This document shows, piece by piece, positions 1 through 8,259 of a stretch of DNA of 29,481 nucleotides. The notes under the pieces are model-generated. The model saw nothing but the letters and a program-made list of their open reading frames with translations. It was not told the DNA's origin and did no database searches. Position 1 is the stretch's first letter. Every line of letters starts with the position of its first letter. The position numbers and the translations under genes were made by a program. The stretch lies in IMG/VR virus record IMGVR_UViG_3300040751_002530, positions 1 to 29,481 of that record; one strand, written 5' to 3'. This DNA is from a virus.

Positions 1-165
1 ACTCTAGTTTGGTTTTGTGGTAAAGTTTCTGAACAATATATTGGACTATATGAACAAGTCGTAATCAAATATAGTGAGACTCGCCTACAAATGAAACAAG
101 CCGAAGAACAAGCTGATAGCGGTATTGTTGGAGAAGATGGAGACGTAATCGATTTTACTAAATAA
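1..165 (+). CDS. C-terminal end of an unrecognised protein (partial)
   Basis: The first frame is open from the window edge to a TAA at 163-165, giving the last 54 residues of a protein that begins upstream. The tail is acidic and polar, with a probable helix (QMKQAEEQADSG) and the end DGDVIDFTK. I do not recognise the family. It ends 5 bases before uvsX, so the two are probably co-transcribed, and its stop codon lies inside the A/T block in front of the uvsX ATG. A role in recombination or replication is only suggested by position. Confidence 0.7.
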   Translation, partial: TLVWFCGKVSEQYIGLYEQVVIKYSETRLQMKQAEEQADSGIVGEDGDVIDFTK

Positions 166-170
166 ATATT

Positions 171-1268
171 ATGGCTGGTAAACTATTTAAAGCTGCAAAA
201 AAACTAAATCCATATGCAACTACTATGGATGATACTGAAAATCTCTTGGGTAATATTAAGGGATTCGTTTCAACGGGGTCATATGCTATCAATGCTATTT
301 TCTCTGCTGATATGATTGATGGTGGTGTTCCGAAGGGTAGAATCACTACCCTTTTCGGTCCATCCCAAGCGGGTAAGTCATTGATTTCAACACTTTGTCA
401 AATATCTGCCCAAGATGATGATATGGATGTTGTATTATTTGATACAGAAGCTGATAAAGATGGTCGAATGGAATCTAGTTTTGGTGGTGATTTATCAAAA
501 ACTATGGTTGTCCCAGTTGAATCTATTCAAGATTTGGAAGTTCAATCTACGCAATTACTCGATGAGGTAATTGCAGGGGATGAAAAGGGTAAATATCTTT
601 TTGTTGTTGATTCTCTTGGTTTTCTTGCTACAGAGAAGCAATTTAAAGATGCTGCAAAGGGTGAAAGTAAAGCTGACCAAGGCGCAAAGGCAAAGGCTAT
701 TCGACAATGGCTTACAGGTATTAGAATGAAGGTCGCTAAATCGGAATGTGCATTTATCTTGATCAATCACGAAACCGCTGCGGTAGGTCAAACATATGAA
801 TCTATTTTTAAAAATCAAGGTGGCGGACATTCTATTGAATTCGTTTCATCGATTATGGCAAACATTTCTGCTAAAAAGGAAAAGCAAGATAAAACAAATG
901 AAAAAGATGTCGAAACTATGATGACAAAAGGTAAGGTCGGTTATACTGGTCAAAATCTTCGTATCTTCACTCAAAAGAATCGATGCGCTATTCCGCACAA
1001 ACAAGCTGAAGTATATCTAAATTTTGCTACAGGCATTGATAAATATAGCGGATTAGACACACTTCTAGAAAATCTTGATTCGTTATATCTTAAAGATGCA
1101 CAAGGTAATATCGGGAAGGGTAGAACATGGTATCTTAAAGATGGTGATGAAGAAGTTAAATTGGGTTCTATGAAAGAGTGGAAGAACAATGAAGAGGTGT
1201 GGCAAAAGATTCTTCCGCAGTTAAATGAAATTGTTAAAAGAGAACTGGCGTATCGTTCACATGAATAG
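171..1268 (+). CDS. uvsX: UvsX RecA-like recombinase
   Basis: RecA/UvsX-family strand-exchange ATPase, 365 residues (T4 UvsX is slightly longer). It should form filaments on single-stranded DNA coated by gp32 and drive recombination-dependent replication and repair. The Walker A motif GPSQAGKS is at residues 63-70, a Walker B-like strand (YLFVVDSLGF) lies near residue 150, and the NHETAAVGQ stretch near residue 200 fits the L1/L2 DNA-binding region. The start at 171 follows the stop of the previous gene by 5 bases; no Shine-Dalgarno is seen. The end overlaps the start of the next gene. No uvsY is recognisable in the window. Confidence 0.93.
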   Translation: MAGKLFKAAKKLNPYATTMDDTENLLGNIKGFVSTGSYAINAIFSADMIDGGVPKGRITTLFGPSQAGKSLISTLCQISAQDDDMDVVLFDTEADKDGRMESSFGGDLSKTMVVPVESIQDLEVQSTQLLDEVIAGDEKGKYLFVVDSLGFLATEKQFKDAAKGESKADQGAKAKAIRQWLTGIRMKVAKSECAFILINHETAAVGQTYESIFKNQGGGHSIEFVSSIMANISAKKEKQDKTNEKDVETMMTKGKVGYTGQNLRIFTQKNRCAIPHKQAEVYLNFATGIDKYSGLDTLLENLDSLYLKDAQGNIGKGRTWYLKDGDEEVKLGSMKEWKNNEEVWQKILPQLNEIVKRELAYRSHE

Positions 1269-1968
1269 AGAAATACAAAAATACTTAGAATATAATAATG
1301 CCAGTATTAGGTTTAATCGAGGTGAGATTGAAGTTACTTATACATATGGTGATTTAGGTAAAGTCGAAACTTATAAAAATTTCGATGATTTATTTGAAGG
1401 TATTAAATGGGAATCATATGAATCAACATTAAAACTTCAAGTTGAAATATCTGGTCGTCGAACTGGTAAAACTAGTAGATTGATTGATGCTATGGGTGAT
1501 CATATTAAAAATGGCGGTATATGTTTTTTATATTGCGTCAGTAAAGATATGGGAAAACTCATTGTTGATAAATTAATAGATTTATTTGGGAGTGATTATA
1601 TCCGTTCAAGTATTTTTATTAATCCATCTAATATAACAATTGCTGAAATTAAATCTGAAGATTTAATAAGAATGCGACCATTTTATGATGAATTTGATAT
1701 TCTTAAACCAGAACATCAAAGTTTCAACCCATTGGGGTATTACTGCACGACTCCAGCATTTTTGAGGGATTCTGAAATTGTAGAAAATTATTTTCTCGGA
1801 AGATGGGTTGATGAAAAGGAAGCCGCTTTGGGTGATGATTTACTTTTAAAATTAATTTTTCGTTCCAATTTTAATTATGAACATAGACAGAATAATAATT
1901 TAGGTGAATACATAAATTATATATCTAAAGAACAATTTGAGATTGAGTCTGGTAGAATATTTTTATAA
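1261..1968 (+). CDS. P-loop NTPase-like protein of unknown role
   Basis: A protein of about 235 residues with a clear P-loop, SGRRTGKTSRLID, near residue 65, followed by a strand (GICFLYCVS) typical of P-loop folds. No full helicase motif set is visible, so I call it only a putative ATP/GTP-binding protein. I prefer the ATG at 1261, which gives the usual short overlap with the uvsX stop; an in-frame ATG at 1225 would add 12 residues and overlap uvsX by 44 bases. Its stop overlaps the next ATG (TAATG). Position after uvsX suggests a DNA-metabolism role, but this is inference. Confidence 0.72.
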   Translation: MNREIQKYLEYNNASIRFNRGEIEVTYTYGDLGKVETYKNFDDLFEGIKWESYESTLKLQVEISGRRTGKTSRLIDAMGDHIKNGGICFLYCVSKDMGKLIVDKLIDLFGSDYIRSSIFINPSNITIAEIKSEDLIRMRPFYDEFDILKPEHQSFNPLGYYCTTPAFLRDSEIVENYFLGRWVDEKEAALGDDLLLKLIFRSNFNYEHRQNNNLGEYINYISKEQFEIESGRIFL

Positions 1969-2657
1969 TGATTGATAAAAAAATAGATATATTTGTTTGT
2001 TCAAGTGGCGAATATAATGATTCAATATTCAAAAGAGGATATTCTCATTTATTTGGGTTCCCTTATGAAATGAATTTTATTGAAAATAATATTTCGAAAC
2101 TTGCTGAAATATATAATAATCATTTAAAGGAAACAACCTCAGATTATATTATATTTTGTCATGATGATATCTCAATTGAAGATTCACAACTACCAGAAAA
2201 AATCGATAAAGCAATTGGTGATGAATCTGAATATTCGATTTGTGGGTTAGCTGGCAATCAAAAATGTAAGGTTCAAGATAAAAATCTATGGCATTTAATG
2301 GGCGATAGAGATTCGATGAGTGGTGCAGTTGCTCATTATTCTGGAAAAGATGACACCGAATGCTTTATGACCAACTTTGGAGTAACACCAAAGCGTTGTA
2401 TTTTACTTGACGGTTTATTTTTAGCTGTTAATGTTAAAAAAATAAAAGAAGTTGGTTTAAAATTCGATGAAGAATGTCCCGCTAAGTGGAACTTTTATGA
2501 TCTAAATTTTTGCATGAAGGCACATGAATTAGGATTAAAAATGACATCTTGGCCTATATGGGTGGTTCATAAATCACATGGACTTGATGATATAAATCAA
2601 GAAGATTGGAATAAAGGAAATGAATATTTTAAAAAGAAATGGAAAAACGATGAATAA
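1968..2657 (+). CDS. Glycosyltransferase-like protein (GT-A fold, StrF-like)
   Basis: A 229-residue protein that reads as a family 2-like glycosyltransferase of the StrF type. It has an N-terminal strand (DIFVCSSG), then YIIFCHDDISI near residue 65, where HDD would be the metal/nucleotide-sugar DxD-like motif, then LLDGLFLAVNVKKI and FYDLNFCMKAHELG, which match the acceptor-side and late acidic motifs of this fold. There is no signal peptide or membrane segment. A plausible donor is the dTDP-sugar predicted from the genes at 11.2-14.3 kb. The target (DNA base, virion protein or host glycan) cannot be told from the sequence. Confidence 0.75.
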   Translation: MIDKKIDIFVCSSGEYNDSIFKRGYSHLFGFPYEMNFIENNISKLAEIYNNHLKETTSDYIIFCHDDISIEDSQLPEKIDKAIGDESEYSICGLAGNQKCKVQDKNLWHLMGDRDSMSGAVAHYSGKDDTECFMTNFGVTPKRCILLDGLFLAVNVKKIKEVGLKFDEECPAKWNFYDLNFCMKAHELGLKMTSWPIWVVHKSHGLDDINQEDWNKGNEYFKKKWKNDE

Positions 2658-3345
2658 AAAAGAAGATAAACAAATAAAAATAGTTGTAGAAGATAAAACA
2701 CTAAGGGGGATTGAATATAACCAAGACTTTTTAGGTGATTCATCTAAAGTGTATGGCGAAGAAGGTATGTTAGATGAAAACGGAGAAATTGTTATTGACC
2801 CGATTACAAAAACACCAGTTATTGCTCCGTTCATGGAAACACATGGCGATAGAATCTTTGGGGCATTAGAGGATGCATTGACACAAGCTCCCGATGATGA
2901 CATGCCAGAATTGACTCCCGAACAATTTAAACAATTAGAGTCTGGTGTTCCACTTGAAGATATCTTAGATGATTCAAAAGAGATTACAATGATCGAAAAT
3001 CACGCTCAAATTGAATTCGCTAAACAAGAGGAAGCACTGCAAAAAGCTATCAAACAGGAAGAGGATGATTATAGAAAAAACTTTGAGACACTTATTGATA
3101 AAATTGCAGATCAAGAAGAAGTCGTTAAGAAAATAACTGATAAGTTTAACAGTTGTGAAGATAAAGAAGAAAAAATTAAACTCTTTTATGAAGTTCATGA
3201 GGAAATGAATAAACTTATCGAAATTTCTTCAAACGTTGGATCAGCGGTTCAAAATTGTGATACATCTGATATTGTTGGTTCATTATCATCTTATGATAAT
3301 GATTATGATGAGGATGCAACTAGAAAGTATATTAAGGATTTGTAA
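2650..3345 (+). CDS. Acidic, coiled-coil-rich protein of unknown function
   Basis: About 231 residues from the ATG at 2650, which overlaps the end of the glycosyltransferase gene; an in-frame ATG at 2620 would add 10 residues and overlap more. The first half is acidic with conserved-looking Pro/Glu-rich segments (MPELTPEQFKQLESGVP). The second half is Lys/Glu-rich with heptad-like spacing from about residue 110 to 190, suggesting a coiled coil. The end is acidic. I recognise no family; the composition would suit a scaffold or adaptor protein. Confidence 0.75.
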   Translation: MNKKEDKQIKIVVEDKTLRGIEYNQDFLGDSSKVYGEEGMLDENGEIVIDPITKTPVIAPFMETHGDRIFGALEDALTQAPDDDMPELTPEQFKQLESGVPLEDILDDSKEITMIENHAQIEFAKQEEALQKAIKQEEDDYRKNFETLIDKIADQEEVVKKITDKFNSCEDKEEKIKLFYEVHEEMNKLIEISSNVGSAVQNCDTSDIVGSLSSYDNDYDEDATRKYIKDL

Positions 3346-3347
3346 TA

Positions 3348-3578
3348 ATGAAAGATAACCCAATTGATATTATAAATCCTATAACAGAAGAAATTGATAA
3401 AGAAATTATAGATACAGATATAGAATTAAACAAAATGAAAAAACTAAAAGTAAAAACAATAGACGTTGGTTCGATGTCTTTAAAAGAAGCGGAAGAAACC
3501 ATTAATAAAATAACTGGTCAAAAGAAAAAAAATAAATTTTTAGAGTTTATGGCATGGTTTTTTGCTTTTTGGAGCTAA
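3348..3578 (+). CDS. Small unknown protein with a hydrophobic C-terminus
   Basis: A 76-residue protein, Lys/Glu/Ile-rich, with a short aromatic hydrophobic end (FLEFMAWFFAFWS) after a KKKNK patch. The end is too short for a confident membrane span but could attach to a membrane or a partner. It starts 2 bases after the previous stop. No family recognised. Confidence 0.6.
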   Translation: MKDNPIDIINPITEEIDKEIIDTDIELNKMKKLKVKTIDVGSMSLKEAEETINKITGQKKKNKFLEFMAWFFAFWS

Positions 3579-3583
3579 TAAAT

Positions 3584-3752
3584 ATGAAAGATAAAATACA
3601 AGATATATTAAATAATTATAGGGTATCAGATGGTTTATATGTTTTACCAGTCGATCAAGAACAAAAATATAATCGATAGTTTAGTTAAAATTATTATGGA
3701 TGATATCGAATCGGAGGTTTTAAACGTAATTAGAAAAAGAAAAAATGATTAA
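3584..3752 (+). pseudogene. Small gene interrupted by a frameshift
   Basis: The ATG at 3584, preceded by GGAG at a workable distance, opens 31 codons ending at TAG 3677-3679. In the +1 frame coding-like sequence continues from there (IDSLVKIIMDDIESEVLNV...) to TAA at 3750-3752. That stop overlaps the next gene's ATG at 3745, as genes in this window normally do. The two frames together would give a protein of about 55 residues. A single-base insertion near the A-run at 3662-3666, a sequencing error, or +1 frameshifting would all explain it. The downstream part also has its own ATG at 3696. No family recognised. Confidence 0.45.
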
Positions 3753-4497
3753 ATCAATAGAATTCGTAGAGGGCTTCGTAATGGAGCTATATAAAAACGC
3801 TCCAAAGAAATTTGAGTTCACTGATGGGATGAATATTCTCTTCAGTGGGAATGGTGCGGGAAAATCAGTAGCATTGAAGTTCCTTAAAGCTTATTGTTCA
3901 ATTCAAGTTGCTGGTTGGACTGCATTAGTTGATCCAAAGGTTCTTGCACCAGACCCATTTCCACACTCTTACAGGGCATTCACACCCGATAAGGATAGAG
4001 TTGTTGTAGATTGGGATGGACAACCTGTATTTTATAATTCTGGTGATATTGCTGATTCAAATGCATGGTTTTATCAGAAAGACGGTGCAAGTGAAGATGG
4101 GTTATCAACAGAACAAGAACGATTTGATACAATGGTCGAAAAACCATCATCTGGTCAATATCGTTTGAAGAAAATCAATAAAATGTTGAATATTATTGGG
4201 AATCCACCAGAATTAGAACCAAATCCTATGTTTGGTGATGTAACTGAGCAGCTAGATTATCTTAATTCACTTCCAAAGGGTGGTAAATTGACAATACTTC
4301 TTGATGAACCAGAAAGATCACTTAGTTTACCTAAACAAAAGAAGCTTCTAGATGTTTTGATGGGGTTTGCTGATAAATATCAAGTGATTATGGCGTGTCA
4401 CTCACCATTTGCACTTAATTTGCCTAGAGATAAGGTTAATTTTATTGAGATTGAACCGAATTATATTGCTGAGTGCGATAAACTGTTTAATTTTTAA
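3745..4497 (+). CDS. AAA/ABC-type ATPase (RecF/OLD-like fold)
   Basis: A 250-residue predicted ATPase of the group annotated as AAA_15/AAA_21, related to ABC and RecF/OLD-type ATPases. Walker A is FSGNGAGKSVALKFL near residue 35. Walker B is TILLDEPERSLS near residue 188, with Glu after the Asp for catalysis and the D-loop-like PERSLSLPKQKKLL. A switch-His strand, VIMACHSPFALNLP, follows. There is no nuclease (TOPRIM) domain and no long coiled coil, so it is neither OLD nor gp46. It may be an accessory DNA-processing or defence-related ATPase; its partner is not obvious. Confidence 0.8.
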   Translation: MIKSIEFVEGFVMELYKNAPKKFEFTDGMNILFSGNGAGKSVALKFLKAYCSIQVAGWTALVDPKVLAPDPFPHSYRAFTPDKDRVVVDWDGQPVFYNSGDIADSNAWFYQKDGASEDGLSTEQERFDTMVEKPSSGQYRLKKINKMLNIIGNPPELEPNPMFGDVTEQLDYLNSLPKGGKLTILLDEPERSLSLPKQKKLLDVLMGFADKYQVIMACHSPFALNLPRDKVNFIEIEPNYIAECDKLFNF

Positions 4498-4503
4498 CTA
4501 ATT

Positions 4504-4704
4504 ATGAAAAAAGTGGGTGAGGTTAGTAAAGAAAGAGCAGAAGAAATTCTTAAAAAGTGGGGAAGGGTTTTATGGGAATATGATGATGATGGTAATATAA
4601 TGTGTGATGAAAATGGCGATTATATGCCAAGAATATCTAAACCCGAATTAAATACTACACCATTATTAGAATCACAAGAACGATGGTTTAATAAAGATGA
4701 ATGA
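4504..4704 (+). CDS. Small unknown protein
   Basis: A 66-residue protein with a basic amphipathic start (SKERAEEILKKWGRVL) followed by WEYDDDGNIMCDENGDYMPR. The paired DxDGN/DENGD turns look like a beta-hairpin or a loop able to bind metal, but no family is recognised. It begins 6 bases after the ATPase gene and overlaps the next gene by 4 bases, so it belongs to the same operon. Confidence 0.6.
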   Translation: MKKVGEVSKERAEEILKKWGRVLWEYDDDGNIMCDENGDYMPRISKPELNTTPLLESQERWFNKDE

Positions 4705-4973
4705 ACTATAAAGAAATAACAGTCCCATCATATAAATGTTGTCAGATAGAAGAAGTTGCAAAAATTATAATGCAACTTCTTCTCGATTCTGGGAATGTGA
4801 ATACAATTTCGGATAGATTACATAAATATTTTTTCATTGACAAAGAATACATGAATGGGTATGATATACCAGAATATATTTATGTCGAACTGAATCATTA
4901 TAGGTTTCAAAGAAAGAATAATCCAGATAGAACCGTAACATTTAGTTTATTTAACAACAATTATGAAAGTTAA
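4701..4973 (+). CDS. Small unknown protein with an internal 13-bp hairpin
   Basis: A 90-residue protein of unknown family, starting in a 4-base overlap with the gene before and ending 11 bases inside the helicase gene. It is probably mainly helical at the N-terminus, with aromatic residues (YIYVELNHYRFQRKN) later. Codons about 16-28 form a perfect 13-bp inverted repeat (separate entry), which may matter for mRNA structure ahead of gp41. Confidence 0.62.
   Translation: MNYKEITVPSYKCCQIEEVAKIIMQLLLDSGNVNTISDRLHKYFFIDKEYMNGYDIPEYIYVELNHYRFQRKNNPDRTVTFSLFNNNYES
4748..4783 (+). repeat. Perfect 13-bp inverted repeat inside a gene
   Basis: AGAAGAAGTTGCA at 4748-4760 is exactly complementary to TGCAACTTCTTCT at 4771-4783, with the 10-base A/T loop between. 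In RNA it would form a stable stem inside codons of the small gene at 4701. No U-run follows the 3' arm, so it is not a standard intrinsic terminator. Confidence 0.8.
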
Positions 4974-6306
4974 CGAAGAATTTTTAGAAAAAAACATTGT
5001 ATTGCAATCATTGAAGAGTCCATATTACTTCGGTAGTATTGTAGATCATATCGATTTGAAGTATTTTTCGGATACATCTGTAATATCTGTTCTTAGAAAG
5101 ATCATTGCTTTCCATACTGAATATAAAAAACACCCATCGTTAGCTGAATTGCGTTCTATATTAACTACTGATAAAGATTTAGCTAGTTTTAGGGGAATTG
5201 TTCAAGAATTTAAGGGGTTAGATAATGATAATATTGATTATGAAATCCTTATTAAACAAACTGAGCAGTTTTTTAAAGAGAAAGCTATCATTTCAACTAT
5301 GTTGGAGGTCAGTGAAGAATTTAAAGACCTTGAACATGCTGAAATCGCTCGTAGATTCCAAGATGCTTGCAGTATTTCAATCATAACCGACATTGGATTT
5401 GATTATTTCAAAGATATAGAAACACATATTGAATGGTTAAAACAAGATAAACCTAAAATATCAACAGGTTTTGATTTTTATGATGAAAAACTAGATGGTG
5501 GGTTCAGTAAATATGGTAGAGCATTGTATATTTGGTTAGGTGGCACTAATTCTTGTAAGAGTATGATGTTAGGTAATCTTGCTGCAAATGCTGTGAGACA
5601 AAATCTGAGCGTCCCAATCATATCTCTAGAGATGGATGAGCAGTTATATGCTCAAAGACTATCATGTAACTTCTCAAAGATCGAATTTAAGGAATTAAAG
5701 AATCAAGAAGATGAGTTTAGAAATAAAATTCATAAAATTAAAGAAGAAAACCCAGATGCTGACTTGATTTTCAAAGAGTTCCCACCTGGGAAGCTAACGG
5801 TTAATGATTTGGATGCATATTTGGGTCGATTAAAGAAACTGGGTAAGAATTTTGACATCGTTTTCTTGGATTATATTACATTGATGCGAGCAGTTGGTGC
5901 AAGTGGAATGTATGAAGCTGGAAAACGTCTAGCAGAAGACGTTAGAGCACTTTCTTATAAGTATGAGGTATCATTTGTATCAGTTATCCAAGCAAATCGT
6001 AGTGGGGTATCTGGCCAACAACCAAAACTAGATAATACATCAGAATCTATGGGTATTGCTCATACTGCTGACTTTATGGCATCAATTTGGAGAGAAGAAG
6101 AAGACTTTGAAACAAATACATTAAGAACAGGTATTATTAAAAACCGTATCGGTGAAAACTTCGGTGTTAAGATGCTTGAATTGGATAATTATCTCAGAAT
6201 TAGAGAAGTTGATGAGATTTATTCAGAGGATTCAGAACAAATGAACAATTCTATCAAAGATCAGATAGATTCATTTTCATCACTAGCGGATATATTAGAT
6301 GGGTAG
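4963..6306 (+). CDS. 41: Replicative DNA helicase, gp41/DnaB family
   Basis: A 447-residue DnaB-family helicase matching T4 gp41 in length and layout. It should form a hexamer that unwinds DNA 5' to 3' with primase gp61 (15811-16890). The N-terminal helical domain covers about residues 1-150 and the RecA-like domain starts near 165. The P-loop reads GGTNSCKS at 193-200, with Cys198 in place of the usual Gly before Lys. Other motifs fit: the VPIISLEMDEQLYAQR segment (H1a, catalytic Glu), FDIVFLDYITLM (Walker B), SVIQANRSG (H3) and IKNRIGENFG near the arginine-finger region. It overlaps the genes on both sides. Confidence 0.92.
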   Translation: MKVNEEFLEKNIVLQSLKSPYYFGSIVDHIDLKYFSDTSVISVLRKIIAFHTEYKKHPSLAELRSILTTDKDLASFRGIVQEFKGLDNDNIDYEILIKQTEQFFKEKAIISTMLEVSEEFKDLEHAEIARRFQDACSISIITDIGFDYFKDIETHIEWLKQDKPKISTGFDFYDEKLDGGFSKYGRALYIWLGGTNSCKSMMLGNLAANAVRQNLSVPIISLEMDEQLYAQRLSCNFSKIEFKELKNQEDEFRNKIHKIKEENPDADLIFKEFPPGKLTVNDLDAYLGRLKKLGKNFDIVFLDYITLMRAVGASGMYEAGKRLAEDVRALSYKYEVSFVSVIQANRSGVSGQQPKLDNTSESMGIAHTADFMASIWREEEDFETNTLRTGIIKNRIGENFGVKMLELDNYLRIREVDEIYSEDSEQMNNSIKDQIDSFSSLADILDG

Positions 6307-7105
6307 CATATATTTCATAGTTAATCAGCGTTTTACATACGTTTCAACTCAACTTGTGTTGGAATGGGGTGGAATTGTGCCTAAAAAGACACTATATGCA
6401 TCATATTATGATATTGAACAGAAGTTAGATGAATTTCTAATGGAATTTGTTGATTTCGGTGATAAAGTATTTCTAATTGGATTCCAAAATGAGAAAACCG
6501 ATGAATTGGTTGGAGTTTATAATAAATACGACTTTAAAACAATACCATCTGATTCAAAAGATTATAAAAATCCATTTGAACATGCCGTTAAGGTCGTATA
6601 TCCAAAATTAGCTGGACATATTACAGAAAAACAAAAATATTACATTAAATGCGTTAATTCACTACTTAAAAACGAATTTGAGAATAAGGATGCGTATTTA
6701 ATGGGGTTAATATTCTATAAAATCACACCAGACCTATTCTATGATCATTTCAAGAATGGGTATAACACATCTAATAAATACAATAACCACATTTTAAAAC
6801 ATTTAAAACTTTTCAATAAACAATCAATGGATTTGTTTGAAGTTGATGGGTATTATTTTGTTTTATCAACTGTAAAGTTCTTGGGTGATTATATCTATAA
6901 GTTTCACAAAAAGGTTGACAATCTAGCTATCATAGATTTAGATGGTGGCAGAGTTTATTTCAAACAATTGAAATATTCGGATAAAAACGTTAATAAATTA
7001 TGTAAAAAGTATTGTAAAGACATTAGGGGGTTCTCAGATTTTTGCTCTGGTGAAATAACTGAGAAATTTCTTAAATTTACAAAGAAAATGAAAAAATATG
7101 AATAA
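6299..7105 (+). CDS. Unknown protein, possibly a degenerate DHH/DHHA1 phosphoesterase
   Basis: A 268-residue protein beginning inside the helicase stop region. The layout hints at the DHH family: an N-terminal strand-helix (YFIVNQRFTYVSTQLVLEW) where active members carry HNDxDG, a strand KVFLIGF near residue 55, and a C-terminal segment (GGRVYFKQ... then DFCSGEITEKFLKFTKK) like the DHHA1 substrate-binding end. The catalytic His/Asp signatures are absent, so if related it is probably inactive. The match is weak and the fold assignment is inference. Confidence 0.6.
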   Translation: MGSIYFIVNQRFTYVSTQLVLEWGGIVPKKTLYASYYDIEQKLDEFLMEFVDFGDKVFLIGFQNEKTDELVGVYNKYDFKTIPSDSKDYKNPFEHAVKVVYPKLAGHITEKQKYYIKCVNSLLKNEFENKDAYLMGLIFYKITPDLFYDHFKNGYNTSNKYNNHILKHLKLFNKQSMDLFEVDGYYFVLSTVKFLGDYIYKFHKKVDNLAIIDLDGGRVYFKQLKYSDKNVNKLCKKYCKDIRGFSDFCSGEITEKFLKFTKKMKKYE

Positions 7106-7313
7106 TGATATGTTATTATATAAGGGTCTAAAATTAGAATATCACAAATCTAGAAATGATGATGGTACAAATAATGGTAGTTTATTTGTAGAAAAATATA
7201 TTGGACAAAGATATTGTATAGCGAAGGCTCCAAAATATGCTAGTGACGAAGAATGGGAACATAATGCTAAGACTATAATCGCTGCCCTTGAGTCGTATAA
7301 TTATAAAACATAG
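7098..7313 (+). CDS. Small unknown protein
   Basis: A 71-residue basic protein overlapping the gene before it by 8 bases. It looks like a small beta-rich domain (KGLKLEYHKS..., GSLFVEKYIGQRYCIAKAP) followed by a helix (DEEWEHNAKTIIAALESY). No family recognised. A 39-base gap with a late-promoter-like block follows. Confidence 0.58.
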   Translation: MNNDMLLYKGLKLEYHKSRNDDGTNNGSLFVEKYIGQRYCIAKAPKYASDEEWEHNAKTIIAALESYNYKT

Positions 7314-7338
7314 TCTGTTTGATTTATCTATTTCAATT

Positions 7339-7346
7339 TGTAAATA
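7339..7346 (+). promoter_or_regulatory. Late-promoter-like box TGTAAATA
   Basis: TGTAAATA differs by one base from the T4 late box TATAAATA and stands exactly 6 bases before the ATG at 7353, the same spacing as in the better matches in this window. Confidence 0.4.
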
Positions 7347-7352
7347 ATTCAA

Positions 7353-7634
7353 ATGGAAAAATATATTGAATCATCACCACTTGAAGAAATTTTAGAGTAC
7401 GAATATCACGATATGGTATTAAACTTTTGCACATATGTATGCATATTAAAAAATAAAAAAATGAATTTCCCTTCGATTTTTGTTGAAATCCTCAAAGATC
7501 GTGATATATATGATGTCTACTTAGATTTTTGTGGATTCGACGATGAGCGAGAGGGTATGAGAGAATTTATGAAGATCGATGATAGTATTGTTAGGAGTAA
7601 ATTCTTAAAGAAACATATTAATCAAAATGGATGA
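7353..7634 (+). CDS. Unknown small acidic protein
   Basis: A 93-residue protein, acidic and probably helical (SSPLEEILEYEYHDMVLNFCTYVCILKN). It has four Cys but no paired metal-binding spacing. It ends in an 8-base overlap with the next gene, so the two are likely translated together. No family recognised. Confidence 0.6.
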   Translation: MEKYIESSPLEEILEYEYHDMVLNFCTYVCILKNKKMNFPSIFVEILKDRDIYDVYLDFCGFDDEREGMREFMKIDDSIVRSKFLKKHINQNG

Positions 7635-8259
7635 ACAATTAGATGAATTTTCTAAGCGCATATATAATGACTACCTTAGAATAAGTGCAAAATATCATGA
7701 TAGACCGTATCGAAATAGAAAGAACTTCGATGGTTTTGAATATAATCGTGATCTGATGAAGATTGTAGAGGTGTTTAGGAAATACCCGCACATCAATGTA
7801 GATAAGTTCTTCAGCGCACCTTATGAAATTTGGGAAACCAATGATTATTTTAAATTAGATTTTTATTCAAAGAGAAAAGCATTAAATGCGTATGTTCAAT
7901 ATAAGAAAAAATTAATAGCTTTGCCGCCAGATGATGAATATGTTTTGAAACAATTATTATATGGTTTTTATTTCATAAAAGAGTTCTGTCAAGGTAGAGG
8001 TATTTCAGTAGATGAATATATTGAATATAAAGAAGGTATATATTCGTTTTTAACACATTTAAAAGATGATAAAGTGACAATTTATAACCTATTCTCATTT
8101 GATAACTTTAAAACCAAATTCAAAAAGGAAGTAGACTCAGAATTAAAGAACTTTTTATTCTCAGATTTATATATTGACTATGATATTATGTATCGTAAAT
8201 ATATGAATTCCGATAAATGTAGAGAATTATCAAAAAAGTGCTTGCAAAAGCTAAAATGA
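7627..8259 (+). CDS. Unknown helical protein upstream of gp32
   Basis: A 210-residue, mainly helical protein, rich in Tyr, Phe and Lys. Segments such as FFSAPYEIWETNDYFKLDFYSKRKALNAY suggest a conserved phage family, which I cannot name. In T4 the gene just upstream of 32 is the helicase loader 59 (217 residues), so position, size and helical content allow a distant gp59-like role, but I see no convincing motif match. Confidence 0.65.
   Translation: MDEQLDEFSKRIYNDYLRISAKYHDRPYRNRKNFDGFEYNRDLMKIVEVFRKYPHINVDKFFSAPYEIWETNDYFKLDFYSKRKALNAYVQYKKKLIALPPDDEYVLKQLLYGFYFIKEFCQGRGISVDEYIEYKEGIYSFLTHLKDDKVTIYNLFSFDNFKTKFKKEVDSELKNFLFSDLYIDYDIMYRKYMNSDKCRELSKKCLQKLK

Noticed and set aside
2574-2903. 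A 109-residue open frame on the - strand
   Set aside because: It runs antisense across the end of the glycosyltransferase gene and the start of the next gene, both better supported and part of a continuous + strand operon.
5778-5792. Short palindrome TTCCCA-CC-TGGGAA in the helicase gene
   Set aside because: Only 6 bp with a 2-base loop, which is expected by chance in a window this long.
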